Part shown: piece by piece, positions 37,901 through 52,900 of the stretch | How the letters are laid out: each line of letters starts with the position of its first letter | How positions within the stretch are numbered: the stretch's first letter is position 1 | Origin: Lepisosteus oculatus | Taxonomy: Eukaryota > Chordata > Actinopteri > Semionotiformes > Lepisosteidae | Length of the DNA: 64,000 bases | Direction: 5' to 3' | NCBI RefSeq assembly: GCF_040954835.1 | Contig: NC_090698.1 | Coordinates: 5,516,501 to 5,580,500 of the forward strand | Made by a program: the position numbers and the translations under genes | Notes under the pieces: model-generated | Told to the model about the DNA's origin: nothing | The model's database searches: none | The model's input: the letters and a program-made list of their open reading frames with translations, nothing else

Positions 37901-40900
37901 ATTTGTCAGCACATCTCCACCATAAATACAGTAGTTTTTAATTTGATGGGCATAACTGTACCCGCTCGGATAGAGGCTGTGCTGTGAAGGAAGTATTTCC
38001 ATATGTAACATCATTAATAAAATATGTTATCTCCATTTCACGTAATAATTGCTATCGGTATCTGCCTGCAGCTGTGTGAGGAATGCTAGGAAATGCATTG
38101 CTGAAATGATCCATTCACAAAATTCAGGATTCATTTCAGTTAAGTTTCATTGTAAATTTTGAATATGAAATTTTATAGAGATGACCTACTCTCCATGCCT
38201 ATGAAAATAATTGAGCTTAAAAGTTATCTTACATGTCAACGTCGTCATAATCATCATCATCATCAGAGTCCATGCTTTCATCTCTGAGAGAGGAGGAGAA
38301 GGAGGCAAAGGGAATTTTATTAGAATTTCAAGAGGAAAAAGTTTCGCAGTTCATCTTTCAGCTTATATTTCAGCTTTTCACTCCATCAGCGCTTAGCCCA
38401 GATGGAATGTGCACTAGCCTGCTGCTCAGTCAGTGTCTGTTCAGTGTGTTGTCTAGCTTGTCAGTGTGCCACTCAGTTGGTGTATCACACATTTGCTGGG
38501 GTGATCACTGTATGGCACTGGGACAGTCATCTGCACAGTACTGCTCACTCTCAAGCTGTGTCAGTTGAGAGCCTGTTGTTCTATAAAGCCTCTTTCATGG
38601 TGATAGTCCCAAAGCTCTTGGTGAGGAATTATATTGTGGTCAAGCCCAGAAAAAGTAAAGAAGGCAGGTTACATGTTGTACTGAAAGTACAGGGTGGCCA
38701 CAAAGTCCTGCTACCCCCCGTTGTGTGGACAGTTTGTTAGTCTCTCCATCTGTGTGCAAGACGATGTCAAGCTGACTGAACATGCAGAAGGGGCAGATCC
38801 TTCTGTGTCCCGAGAAAAATGACTCCCAGTGGCGATGAATCTTCTGGATGTTCTAATCACAGTGATCACCACCGTTAGAACATTAACAGTCTCAAATGCT
38901 GTCCTGTCCCAGCTCTCCAGGTGTATCGGGCCCCGTACCTGGTTGAGAACCTGCTGTCTGTGGTGTTCCCACCCCTCTCCTCCTGTCTCTTCTGTAACTG
39001 GAACACAGGCAGGGCAGGGAAGAGGACTCAGTTGTCACGGACGTCCAAAGGGACTAACCGTGGGGAGCAGGAGAGCAGAAAAAGACCCATATGCGTAGCG
39101 GCGAGATGGGAAAAAGGCCCGGGCTCATTAGTGCAAAGAGTTCAGGAATACCGTATAGAAACCTTTGCCCTCAGGGAGCGGACGTGGGGCGCCCTGGTGC
39201 TAGGCGGGTCTCAGGACATCCGAACATCAATGCTGAGCCAGGACAGAGTGCAAGACCCGGAAATATATAGCCCAAGGGAAAGAGAGGGACAGGAAGGACA
39301 GCAGACCGGAAACTAGGGACAGGACAGAGAAGGAGCGCCCTCTGGCTGCAGAGGGCGTGACATCAGTAAGAAGCAATGACAGGGATTGGCAAACCCCTGC
39401 TGTTTCAGAATGAGCAGCTGTACTATGAGGAGCATAAAGATGCATAGCTGACGTCCACATCTCCTGAGGTTTGGCCATGAGCATCACGGAGGGCCTGATG
39501 CAGACTGTCACGTAAAAAGCTTACAATAAAATAGCACAAATACACAATGTTTGGATATACAGAGAGTTGTAAAATATTTAGGTGACATAAAAAGATGTTA
39601 GTTATTCCTGTTTTACTGAATGATTTTAGTGATTTTCGATGTCCAATGTCCAGGTGGTTTTGCAGGTGAGGGGAAGCTTGTTATTCTTACAGAGCAGTGT
39701 TTTGGTTTTAAAAACTATCGATCTTGTGACACAAGGTGGAACAATGTTGTAGAATAACATGTCTTGTACCGTTCCCACTGGTGTGTTGGGCTCTGATTTC
39801 ATTGGCTTCTTGGTGTAGATCTGTTGCACTGAAACACAAGAGCAGCAGAGATATCGCACTGGTTACGAGAATGCAGTATTAAAGTTATTCTGAGCAAATG
39901 CCTAAGACTGAAACTGGTAATTATTAGAGATGATTAAAGAAGGATTACTTCATACAGCAAGCATAAACACCTATTCCTAAAACAGACACACAAATACAGA
40001 CAAGCACAGCTGCAGCAGGAGGCTGTGTAGAACAGTGGTTAGACTAATGTCTGGTAGGTCGTGGGTTCGAGTGTTTGCTGTAGCTGCTGCTTCTGTACCA
40101 TTGAGAAAAGCACCTTTCCAAGACTTCTCTAGTCCAACCAGTGCAACCCTGTGATGGACTATTGTCCCATTAGTCACATGCTCTTGGTCTGCTCAACTAT
40201 GCAGAGGCTGGGATGAGATCCAGAATGATGCCCAATCAATGCTTTATTGTTTTAAGTGGCAGACACAACTGGACTACTGCAGTTCAGCTTTGAGGAGCCC
40301 CACCCAATGGCTCAACAAGGAAAGGGGCTTGCCTAAACACAGGCTGAGCACTGCGATCACAAGTTCGAGTCACGTCACTAGCTGACTGTGACCAGGATTT
40401 CCCATGTACAACTGCACAACTGCACAACTGCAGTGCACAACTGACAGAACACTGCCCAGGCTATGATGGGATTAGTCAGCCAGCAATCCCTGTGGCCTCC
40501 TGGGCAATGGCAGGCAGGCGGTTCTATGGTGGTTCTATGGCGCTGAACCCCTGCTATGGGGCTGTGCTGTCTGTGATGTGTTAAAATGGGAGTGACCTGA
40601 AGTTCAGAGGGGCAGAGGAGCTCATTCTCTCCCCGTGTGCGATTTGCGCGGTTCGCCGCGGAAAGTCGAGTTGCAAAAAGCACAGGGGAGTACGATTCAA
40701 AACCAGAACAAAAACACAAAAACTGTTTACCCAGTTCAGGGTCGCAGTAGCCCAAGAAGCACTGGGCGCAAGGTGGGGTGCACCCTGGACAGGACGCCAG
40801 TCCATCGCAGGGCGCATGCAGACAACAGACACACACTCACACCACCCAATTCATCTACCAGTATGTCTTTGGGAGGAATCCCACACGATGATGGGAAGAA

Positions 40901-43900
40901 CCCATAAAACCCACACGGATAGCAGCCAGCGCTGTGAGACACTAGTGCTAACCATTGCGCCACAGGGCTGCCTCAAGATGTAAAGAAAGGTAGAAGACAC
41001 TTCAATCTTTAGGGACTGAAGCTGTGCCCCACTGGGACAGACTGACGGTGATCTACACACAGTTACGCACACTCACAGCTGATGTCGGAGTTTGTGCGCT
41101 CCGCCTGGTTGTGTCTGTTGGTGGAACGGATCCTCCTCAGGATTCCAGGGAGCACCTGTGGAAGAGAAGGACAGGAAGAGAATCAGAGACAGGGAGCGGA
41201 GTGGGGACAGACAGACAGAGGGGGAGTGCATGAGAGGGTGATTGGGGTTCACAGAGGAATGATCAGTACAGTAAAAAAGAATTGCGGACAGAGTGGAAAG
41301 GTCTAATAAGATAAGATAAGAGATCAGATCACTTTATTGGCCCTATACAATCTCTTGCAATAGGAATTTGTCTTTTCACAGACCCCAGCTTGCTCTCCAT
41401 GAGACACACAGACAGGGAGGGAAGCTGGGGGTCAGAGCACAGGGTCAGCCATTGTACAGCGCCCCTGGAGCAGTTGGGCTTAAGGGCCTTGCTCAGGGGC
41501 CCAATGGAGTAGGATTCCTCTGCCGGCCACGGGATTTGAACCGGCAACCTTCCAGCCACGGGCGCAGATCCTCAGCCACAGCAAAGTTATTTGCACTAAG
41601 CCTCTAATAGAATAGCTGTATCTCTCATTTGTCTCCAATTCCTCGTATGTCAGGTAGAATGAAGAACAGAGACTGAAGCAGTATTGTTTTAGGATTTCCC
41701 ACTTCTGCTCTTAGAGGGTCATCATATTTTCTCTCCCTGGTGAAAACAATCTCTCATTTAGGTTTGATGCTCTTTCCCTCCTTCTCACTGGACTCCTCTC
41801 CCATTTCTTAACTCTATTGCTCTGTCTGAAATCCCCGCTTTCTCTTTTCCTCCACATCAATCCCCCTGTCTCCCTCTGTACCTCCATCTCCTCCTCCTCG
41901 AGCTGGACGCAGTCTTTCAGCTTCTCCGGGTGCCTCATCTGCTCCAGCAGCTCCAGCGTGAGGGTTCGATTCAGGCTGGACTGAGTGACAAACACGTGCT
42001 GTGAGAGGAACAGGGGAGAGGGGAAGAGAGAGGGAGTGTGGGGTTGAGAGAAACAACAGAGGGAGTGAGGAAGCAGGGAGCAAATATTAGGATCTTGAAT
42101 GATACCGGTTTGTGGGGGTGAGAGAAGAGGAAAGGTTTATTTTGTAACAAATCATTATTACTCACACCGAAGTAAGATCTTACAGCTGTGTAAATGCCAG
42201 TTCACGTTTACTTAAAATAATACATTTTTAAATACATTTCAAACACACTCTGTGACATGGTAACAAAACGCCTGGGTCATACCAGCTTGAATGAACCTAA
42301 TCAGACATTGAGAATGAAAAACTCACAGTGAGCATCTTGGTGGCATTGGGTCTCTTCTTAGGATTCCTGATCAGCATCATCTTTATGAAGTTGTGAAACA
42401 CAGAAGACCTGGGAGACAGAGAGGCCCGTTAGTTCAGTTCCCTGCCTTTGCTGCCTTCAATACAGCACCACTCATAAACACTGAAATGGACAGAGGCTGT
42501 GTACCCCAGCTACTCGTATATTGCCTTTTGATCCTTCAATGTGGGCTCTTCCCATCTCTGTGAAGCAGAATTCCCCAGCTGAGGTTGTGAAGTTGGATTG
42601 CTGACCCAGTAACAGGAAAGTGAGCTGGGTTTAGACGGGTTAGGTTTGGCCTGCAGGTGATGTGCTGCTGCAGCAGGGATCCCACTCAGTATGAGAGGAA
42701 CTGCAGGCTCAGACATTTGGTATATGTGCTTGGCTGAGGCGGTGCTACCATCAGCAGAGTTAAGTCAGAATTAAAGCTCGTTCTTGGGCCACTCACCATT
42801 TGGCTTTGTCCTTTAGCTTGGGAGGCTGGTATCCACTTTTGGACATGAGGAAAAGCACCCTATGGAGAACAGATGATACGACTTGCACATTACAATTCCA
42901 CTGTGAAACTCCAAACCTGTGTGGATGTGAGAGAATAAACACTTTCCCACACCCTCACGGCGTCTTGCTAGACCGAGACCTGGACCGATACAGCTGCCTT
43001 TAAATAAAGCTAGGAGTGACGGTTGCTCTGAGCTGAAAAGGCTTTGACCGTGACGTTGACTTTGCAAAGTTTGATCATGCAATAATCATGATGATTTGCA
43101 GACACCTAGATGTTTGCTGTAGAGCAGCAAGGCGACTAACTCTGATTACATAACCTCGGCTATATCTGACGTTCGGCGCACAAAGAGATGCAGTAACAGA
43201 GAGTGACACACAGGGATAGAAGCAGGGTCCTTAATCACGGGGCTGCAGCTCAGTTCTTCACTTCTTTCTGGCCTCACATGGCCGAGGAGGATTCTCTGCT
43301 CTAAGCGCTCGTATGGCTCGGGTGCTGCCCTACCTGAGTGGGTGCACATCAAACATGGGTGGCTGCAGCTCCGCCAGCTCAATGGCGGTGATGCCCACAG
43401 ACCAGATGTCGCACAGCTCGTTGTAGCCGCCCTTGATCTCCACCGCTGCCACCTCCGGCGCCATCCTGTGGAGAGTAAGTCTGGTTACTGCGTCAGTTTC
43501 GACACGCCCATGGATCGCAATTGAGCCCACCCAGTGTTTTCAAAGAGCAGAACAAAACCATTGGGAAAGAGGTGGGGTGAGGTTTTGAAGCAGGCTGGGC
43601 CTGTGTCTACTGTTTTTTTTTTGGTTAATAATGCATCACAGGAGGACACTGGCGTAGAAAAAGAATCTGTCGAGAAGAGATGTTTAAATCTCCGCTCGTG
43701 ATAGAGATGCCAAAAAATGGAAACAGCAGTTGCTGTAGATTCGTTTCTTTCCGAAAGGACCCCAGAGAGGACCTATAGGTTGTGGTAGAAGTGTCCTAAT
43801 TATGTAGTAATCTCCATTTGCTTTATAATTGGAACATTTCCATGGAAGCATTTAGGCTGTTCTTGAAGGGGTTACAGTGGTCAGAGAGGCCCCCTCCATT

Positions 43901-46900
43901 AGGACAGCCTGAATGCGCTGTGCCTCACCAGTATGGCGTTCCTATGAAAGACATGCGCCGCGCAAACGTGGCTGTGATCTGCGCAGAAATCCCAAAATCA
44001 GCTGGGGGAAAAAAACGATGCAGAATTAGGGTCATTGAAAGGAAACATTTGTATCTCAGACGTTTGTCTTTTGATTTTCCCAAATGCATGCGCCTATTTT
44101 CAGAGAAACAGGATGGGCAGGATGAAAAGGTAGCTTTGTTTCTTTGGGAAAAATGAGACAGTCATTCTTTTACAAATTTACCTCTAGGGGGAGACATGTT
44201 TGCACTACAGCACTCAAGGGTTTTGTAAATTCAAAGTTTGTAAGAATAGCACAATTTAAATTATAAATAATTAGTACACTCCTTAGATCTTTGTCATGAA
44301 CAGGAAATATATAAATCTAGATGCGCATCGCTGTTCTGCATTGCATACTTTTAGCACTATGTAGTGACATAGTGTTGTGCTGTGTTACATTGTGTACACA
44401 GTCTTCTATTTGTTTTGCATTACACTTGTAAATCCAGTGTAATCTACAGCTGGATTTTGCTTCTGGTCTCTGCAGCTGTTAAGATGGATATTGCCATGTT
44501 TCTTGTGGTGTGGAAGACAGTAGTGGCAGGGGCCAGTTTGTGAATCTCCACCAGAGAAATTTCCAATGTTACCAGAGAGGTGTGGCATCAGTATCAGTAT
44601 CGGAGCACCAGAGACACTGGCGGTACTTTTGGCTTACAGATCTCTGCCATTCCATGTTGGGCACCAAGGGCAGGTAATGGGGATAACATTCAAATAACAC
44701 AACATCCAGCAAAGACAGAGGAGACAAACCCCTCTTCATCTGGTATAGCTCAACCTTATCATGCTGAGCCCGACAGATCCTGAGACAGAAAGTTCACATC
44801 TATGCCACTGGTGCATTAATGCAGGAGGAGAAAAACCTGGGACAACTCCTTCATCATTTAGGAAGCTTTTTTTCAATGCCACGGTACCTGTACTGTGACA
44901 GCAGACTACTGTAGATAATGCCAACTCTAATACTACAAGGGACCCAACAACAAGGCAAGTAATGCAGAACAAGTTGTGGATGCTTACCCAGCTTGACCTC
45001 TCCCTGGTCATTGAGAAGTATATTCGCCCCCTGTAGAAGGAAATGATGATGGTGCCGTGAGTGCCAGAGATTATCAACATGCACAATGTGACTGCAGGAA
45101 ATCTACAGGTTGTGCTAAAGTGATACTGCAAAACAACATAGAAACAACTGTAGTCAATTTGTACCTTAGCTTTGTCATGCTTGCCCTGCTGCAGCTCTGT
45201 GGGGGCGGGTTATCTGTGTCGTAGAAGCTGATAAAGTCACCATCTACCTGTCTCCCTTGGCCAGCTGCCACAGCCAGCTGGAGACTTGGACCACCTGGAG
45301 TCGGTTTACGACCACAGCTGCTCCAGGTGCCCTTCAGAATAAATACTCAGACCTGAGAGAGCATGCGGCTCTGTCGTTGAGTTTGAGTACCGAGCCCCTT
45401 GAGCTTCGTTTCTGCGTTGGTTCCCGTGTTTAGCTACTGCGTGGTTGTTCTATGACCCCTGCCTTCTCTCCTGGCTGAGCCTTGTCTCTCGGCTTCAACC
45501 TCGACCTTTGAGCTTTGACCACGACCTATCTCCCAGACAGCCCCTTGTGCGCTCCCCGGTTATGGCCCTTGCTTGTTTTGGATTTCGACCCTGGACCGTG
45601 TTTGTCCGCAGCTCGCTGTGGTTCACCAGCTAGCCAGAGCACCACGTCTGCCTGCACGCGCGGCGACTCGGTCTGGCAGTCCGCAAGCACCCTGCTCCTC
45701 GTCCTCAGAATGTGTGTTGCCTGCTCCCTCCGGTCTCAGTATCACACAACTCGGGGCTATCCCCTGCGTGCTGGTTGCAGGCTCCCCATCTCAGCAGCCT
45801 TTGCATTCAGCACGTGGGCTCTCCAGCCCGCCTTGATCGTACTGCAGGTCCCAGCTTGGCAGCGTGACATTCCAAGCTCTTAGCCGACTGCTCGTGCCTT
45901 CGCACTTGTGAGCATCCACGCTCACTAGATCTCTGTGGTGATAATCGGGGATGTCATTCTAAGAGGAGCAGTGGAAAATCATTTTCAACAGAAACAACAG
46001 TAAATAATTTGGGTGTTGTGCAGAGCAGTAATCACTGAAATGATCAATTGAATTGATTACAACCATACATAATTGCAGCATGCTGTGGTAGGTAAGAAAC
46101 TACAGTGAAACTGAGTATAAAGAGCACTGGAACCAAGTCACGTAATAAAAAGAAGGAAAAATATCATGAATGGTGCTATATCGAATGTTTCTACAGAACA
46201 TTTTTTGCCAATATACAATTTCAAGTTAAGATAAATTCAGATGTTGATGAAGTAGTTGAGTTATTCTAATGTCGACGGTCTCAGATGAGTTTATCTTGAG
46301 TGCTTGTCACTAAGTCGCCGTCAGAGGAGAGAAGGGCAGGGGACTCAGCTCTCCACTGTCATGGAGAACTGTAGCATGTAGTTCACAACATTTCAACCAC
46401 AGCTCGTCTATCACTGAGCTCAAATGTCAGCAGCGCTTTTTTTTACCTACTCTGTCCCATGACACAATCTATGCAACCATTAACCTTTTAACAGCACTCA
46501 CGATGATAAATGTGCTCTTCATTTTTTTATTGCAAGACAGACTGCAAAAACGGATTTCCTTCTTTTCTATCTAGATGCTCCCTTTCCTTTTCTGGCTCCA
46601 TCATGCTGACAGGATCCCTGTGAGTTGTACATCCTTCGCCTTTACCTTGGGATCAAGGGATGCAGAACTCTTTGTGGTTCCCTGAATCCAGGCCAAAACA
46701 GGATGCGCAGGGACCTTCAGTTGCTATGCACCCACTGTAGGCTCTGGAGCTCCACCCTGATCTGAATTAGAACTGCTGGTGTGAGTAGCTCTTCTGCACC
46801 CAATGTTAAAGAGCTTATAGTTCATTCTTGAGCTGGATGAGCTGGTGAACCCATGACTTGTGTTGTTGTGTTGTTCTAGTGTAATGTATCCTGGGATGCT

Positions 46901-49900
46901 TTACACAAAGAGGGAACGAGACTGTGTTAAGATGCCATTAAAAGTGCCTCCAAATGACAATGACGTTCACATGGTGCATTACTCAGTTCTCCATTGCCTA
47001 AATGAAGGTATTCTGGATTTGCAGCTCATAGGAAACCTGTAACTGTTTGTGCCGGTCTTTAGAAATGAAACCCATTTCACAGAAAAGTGACTTGAAACAC
47101 CCGTTTTTTCTGTTTTTCTGCAGTTATTTCGTGAGATCAAGGGTTTATTTCTTTTTTATGTCGCCTCCCGAGATGCAGCGACGATTCGTTCGAGTTTCGT
47201 GCAGGAATTCAGAAAGCGGTGCACCTTCAAGGCAAGTTGAGCCTGACGCGGCCGATTTCAGGAGCTGCCGGTGTGCTGTGAATGGCTCCTGCGAGCGGCA
47301 GGAAGACGAGCGTGTGCTCTGATCATATCTGGGCAAGGCTTATCAGCACCTGATCTCCACCTGCAGCCTGCAGGCCTTCTGCTGGGTGCTGCCTGCAGCT
47401 GGGTGCTGCCTGGATGGCGTGAGGGTGCACAAGTGTAGACTTGCCTACAGGACGGTGCGCCTCTCAGTGTGGAAACTCATGCACGCTGCTGCACGTTTTT
47501 CGCTGTGAGTGGGTGTATCTGTGCATGTACCATTATATGTGTAACACAGTGAATGTGTGTCATTCAGTGTGTGTGTGTGCATTCCCATTTTTTTACAAAT
47601 TGCACAGGTTCTGAAAATCTCAGTGATAGCGAGAGTGTATTACTAGCTGACCTGGGTCCTTTTTTAAAACCACTTCATTTGTTCTTTGTCTGATATGTGC
47701 ATTTTTAAAGCTACCATTGTTCTGCCCTTCTGTGTAGTTTGCAGACGTGTTGCATTCCCTCCCAGCACTCGTCTGTGAATTTCAGCTTTGCAGTGATAAA
47801 AATCAAGACTGAGCTGACTTCTGGGGGAAATCGTCAGCCACACTGACACAATGCGTAGAAATTCTTTGAAGGAGCAAAGGGCGCTTAGTAAACCGAGAGC
47901 TCACCCGATGAGGTACAGACGGTACTGGATCTGACAGTGCTGGGACATTTTTAACTTTTATGTTTCGGTTTTAGCGAATGTTACTGTACAAACAGGCGCA
48001 TCTTTTCTGTGGCTGACAAGTAAAAATGCATTTTACTGTGGTTTTACTTCACCAAGATAACTTAGACGTTTGCACAAATCCAATTTGTAGATTGAGAAGT
48101 TTGTACTTAATACTATGTCACTACCGTCTCATAGTAAACCCTTCACTTTTCTCTTGAATGAGCTGTACATGCAGTTTATTGATAACATGTGTGGGGCAGG
48201 TGGCCTTAGTTCCTCCATCTCTGGTCTTTGTTCAGTTTGAATTGAAGAATCCTTGATAAATGAATTGAAACAATTAAGGGTCAATTAGTGAATCAAAGTC
48301 CTGTAATAGCTTGGAACTGGAAGAGCCATGGTTGGCTACCTCTGATCTACTTGTGATCTATCCCCTCCATTGCAACCAGAATGGTCCTTCTCTGTTACAG
48401 TGCAGAAGTTAATTTCAGCCCCCCGCCCTGGGAGGGCCATATTCATTTAAGGCCATGTGCTCACATGTGATCATCAACCTTAACACCCTTTAGAGTTCTC
48501 TCACCTTGATATCTCTGTGAATCTTCTTCTGGCTGTGCAGGTACTCCAGTCCCTGTGACAAACACAAACATGCGCTTATAGTGGCAGCATACGTCACCCT
48601 AGTTGTTCCAGTCTTCCCCATTGTAGAAATGGATACCGAGATTGCTAAAATAAATCCGAGTTCCATCTAGAGAAGAGTCACCAATGCACACAATCTACTA
48701 TCTGTGTGCTGATTGAGCCGGATGAGCCATCAGGGTCACGCACGGCCGGTTATTAAAAACAGGCAGTTAAGAGTGCACTTCAGCTTACAGACAGATGTGG
48801 AACACCACTACAATAATGATAATAACATCACTTTATTAACCCTTTACAATTTCTTGCATTAGGAATTGCCTTTTCGCATACCCCAGCCTGCTCTCCATGA
48901 GACACACAGACAGGGAGAGAGCCTGGGGTCAGAGCACAGGGTCTGCCATTGTACAGCACCCCTGGAGCAGTTGGGGTGAAGGGTCTTGCTTAGGAGCCCA
49001 ACAGAGTAGGATTCCTCTGCCAGCTGCAGGATTTGAACTGGCAACCTTCTAGCCATAGGTGCAGAGCCTTAACCACAGAGCCACTGCTCCACCCCAGTAT
49101 CAGTGCTTCCTCATCAGTGATTCCTCAATAACTGATGCCACCTGTTTTTTTCGACCTGCTGCAGGCATCCCAAACATCTCTTTGTGTAAAGACGTGTTTC
49201 CTGTTCTCTGTCACAGCTGAATAAGCTTCCGTTAGTGATTCCCAGCTCTGTTTCACTACTGACTCTGGAGTAGTCTCCTAGGTTGACCCAAATCTTTACC
49301 CCCTTGGGGTGTGTAAAACCAATGTAGTGTTGGTGCCTTCTTTGTTTTTGGTGCTGAGTACGTTATCTCTGTGACTGCTCGTTTTAATATGGCAGGGGGC
49401 TGTGCGCAGGTTCAGATAGCAGAGATCAGGATTCGTGAAAACTGGAGGATGTGCCTGCTATCTGGGCGGAGCGGTGGCGCTGTGGCTAGGGATCTGCGCC
49501 TGTGGCTGGAAGGTTGCTGGTTCGTATCCTGTGGCTGGCAGAGGAAACCTACTCCACTGGGCCCCTGAGCGAGGCCCTTGACCCCAACTACTCCAGGGGT
49601 GCTGTACAATGGCTGACCCTGTGCTCTGACCCCAAGCTTCTGTGTGTCTCATGGAGAGCAAGCTGGGGTCTGAGAAAAGACAAATTCCTAATACAAGAAA
49701 TTGTATAGGGTTCATAAAGTGATCTAATCTTATCAGTGCATTGATACATGCATCTGTGATGTGCTGTTGTCTCAGCCTGTGTCTCAGGTTGGCAGCGAGT
49801 GTTACTGATCTTACCTTCAGCATCTCCCTGCACACGTATGCAATCTGCTGCTCTGACAGGGGCCCTGTCACTGAAGGAGAGAAGGAGAGAGTCCTTTAAA

Positions 49901-52900
49901 AAACACCCCCTCCATGCGCAAAGGCACAACATCAGAGGTCACTCATTCATCATGCTCCACGTAAAACAGTGGCTTATCTCTCAATCAGAAAAGGAATGTG
50001 ATTTCATCTTTTGTATGTTAAGCATACAGCTTGATCCAAGGTCTCACCATGGACTGGATGAGTAAAAAGCAGCCAGTGTCACTAAGGAGACTAGCCTACA
50101 CAACTACACAGATTGTACAGGGTATCGAATTCGTACTGTTAGGAGATTTTATTAGTTCATTTTAAAAATGTAAAAACAACAGTTCTGAGATAATCCAGTT
50201 CTCCCTCCGCATTGTGAAGCTGAAAAAGAAAACACAGTCACGATCAGAAAACACGTCAGGGGGAACTGTGATGTCAGACACAGTGGAGGTTGAACTGTTC
50301 GGCACTGTCCCACTCCAGAAGCCTAAAGCAGCACATTGGTAATTTTGTTCCTCTTTTCTGACACATTTTCCATTGCAGTACTATTGTATAGGACATTGTC
50401 AGGATTTACCATGGAAATCCTTTTCCTGCTTTGGAACAGATTACAGAATTGGAATTAATGATAGAATATTTTTACATTTTCCATTTGGAATCACTTTAAT
50501 CAGCTCAGCTCTCGCTCACACAGGAAGAACGCACTCATCTGACACGTGTACTTTTCTGAGCCGTTCAGCATTTACCACGCCACATGGTCCCCCAGGCCTT
50601 CACAGGAGAACATGTGCTGGTTGGAAGAGTGGTGCATCTTTTACTGCAAGCTCACCGGCGCCACCTAGGGCCTGGCAGTCACTGCTGCTCCCCAGGGAAA
50701 TCCCTGACAAAGCTGCTGCTTGGACAGTCCTGGTCACTAAGGGCATGGACTGCGCTCCAGGCTCAACCTGGTGATGCCTGCTGCAACCCGCAGGGCACAC
50801 CTTGCACTGTAAAACCGGGCCACCCCGCCCTCACTCCCCCCCGCTTACCGTGGTACACATCCTGCAAGGATCCCCCTCCGCAGTACTCCATGCAGATCCA
50901 CAGCTTGTTCGCGCTGCAGGACACACACACACACAAGGCTGTTAAAAGCGGCGACCACCGTGCTCACAGAGTGACTCTGGCGGTTCCTCAGACTCCTGTA
51001 AAATGCCTGTGCTTTTCTGTTTTTCCCGGGGTTTTTTTAGCGCGGATTTTATTGAAATCAACCCACCCCCTACCACCAGCAGCAACAGAACAGAACCGCC
51101 CAGTTTCCCCCCAACACCTGTGCACATCTCTGGTATCAATGCCAGCGTTCTGCATGGGCGTCTGTGTCAGGCCCTGCCTCACGCAGGCCAAGCTACAGCA
51201 GATCCTGCTCCGTGTTGTGCTAGGTATTGTTTCATGTACAGTATATACTGTATGACTATAACTCAGTGTCAGAGCTGCTCATCTTAATATGGAAGGCTCT
51301 GTGTGCATCTTCACACCTGAATAGTTCCCCTCCTCTCCCTGGTGGTGGGACACCAGTGTGTGATGAGCTGTTCATCCATGTGTGTGCCCTTGTGACAGTG
51401 TGCTCTTTGAGTGTGCACAGCGAAGGTGTTTCTGTGTCTGTCAGTGGGTATTACTGCCAATATAAAGACGCAAAGTTAGAAAAGCTCCCCACAAAGATTG
51501 AAGCTACTGACAAACAAAATACGGGGATGTCCCTGTTGATGACAGTGACCTTTCTATTAGCTGAAAGGCATCTGATTTTAAAGCTACAAATGCTAAAAAC
51601 ATTTGCTGTTGCTCTATGTGGACTGTCTTTTGAACAGAGTTTGGAGTACCTAATAAATATAGGAGTCACGAGGGGAGCTTCGCCACAAATAAGGGATGAA
51701 ACAGCAAAAAGGGAAACTTTACTCAGCTGGTAGGGATGTCTTCTGTAATTCTCTGGAACTTCAAAACACATCAGCATTTTGATTTTGTTTTTTGCCAACT
51801 GATAATTTTTGGAGAACAGGGGAAAGCACTAAAAGATTTAGTTTGGTCTATTTCTTCCTCCTCACTCAGAACACTAATCAAACCCGCAGGACCTCCAGTC
51901 CTTCCCTAAGGCAGGATAACCTTTGACCCCAGCCAGAGAGAAGAAAAGACCCCATCAAGAGCCAGCTCACCGTATGTAGCTGCCGAAGTACGCCACTATG
52001 TTACTGTGCGTGCAGCTCTTGACCATCACAATCTCCTGCTGGATCACGGAGAAGTCATCCTCTGGAAAGACAAGCAGGACAACAATAATCGTCAGAATTA
52101 TTCGGACTTTTTTCTTTGAGTAAGTCAGTGAATGTTAGACTGTCAAAGAAGAAATAAATTGTATGATTAAGAAATGAAATACCGTAGTGCAGTGTTGCAC
52201 AACAGGATAAAAATACACCCTGATGTTTTTTTGAAACGGTAAAGGTAATGGTTTTGTATGAAAAAAGAAACCAGCTCGGAAACAGAGACCACAAAATACT
52301 CAAATATCCTGAACAGTGTGTGTCATGTTCCTACGTGTGTAGAGCACTTTTTTAGAAAGCTGCACAGCGTTGAGTCATTTTATGTCTATGAAAAATTGTA
52401 ATCAAAAATACAAATAACCATAGGGCAACACCTGTACATTTTTCAGTATGCAGTGTGGTTTCTAAATACAGCATTAGATCAACAGGCACTTTCAGACTTT
52501 GTTGTCTCCCAGGAAAAGCTTTCTAAGTTAACGTGAACATCAGCTCTAACATGGAGAACAGAGAAACAAGTCGGTATACTGTAATACTGTATATACACTG
52601 GAAGGGTAGAAAAATGATCAATACTGAACTTCTAACAGAACTTACCACTTTGCCTTTATATGAATAGTTGTAAGGATTTTGGATAGTGATTAGAGGTTTT
52701 TGTTGGTGTTTTGATGAATCATTCAGCGCTGGAGACTTGGTTGTGCGAGGGCTGAATCACCTCGTTAGTGAAAGCACAAGTGACAAGGGGATTTAACATG
52801 TTGATTGCCAAGTCTGATGAAAATGAAGCTAAAAAAAACACCTGGAAGAACCATCAAGTTCTGCTTAACAAGACAACAGTGCCGTTGTACTATTGGTATT

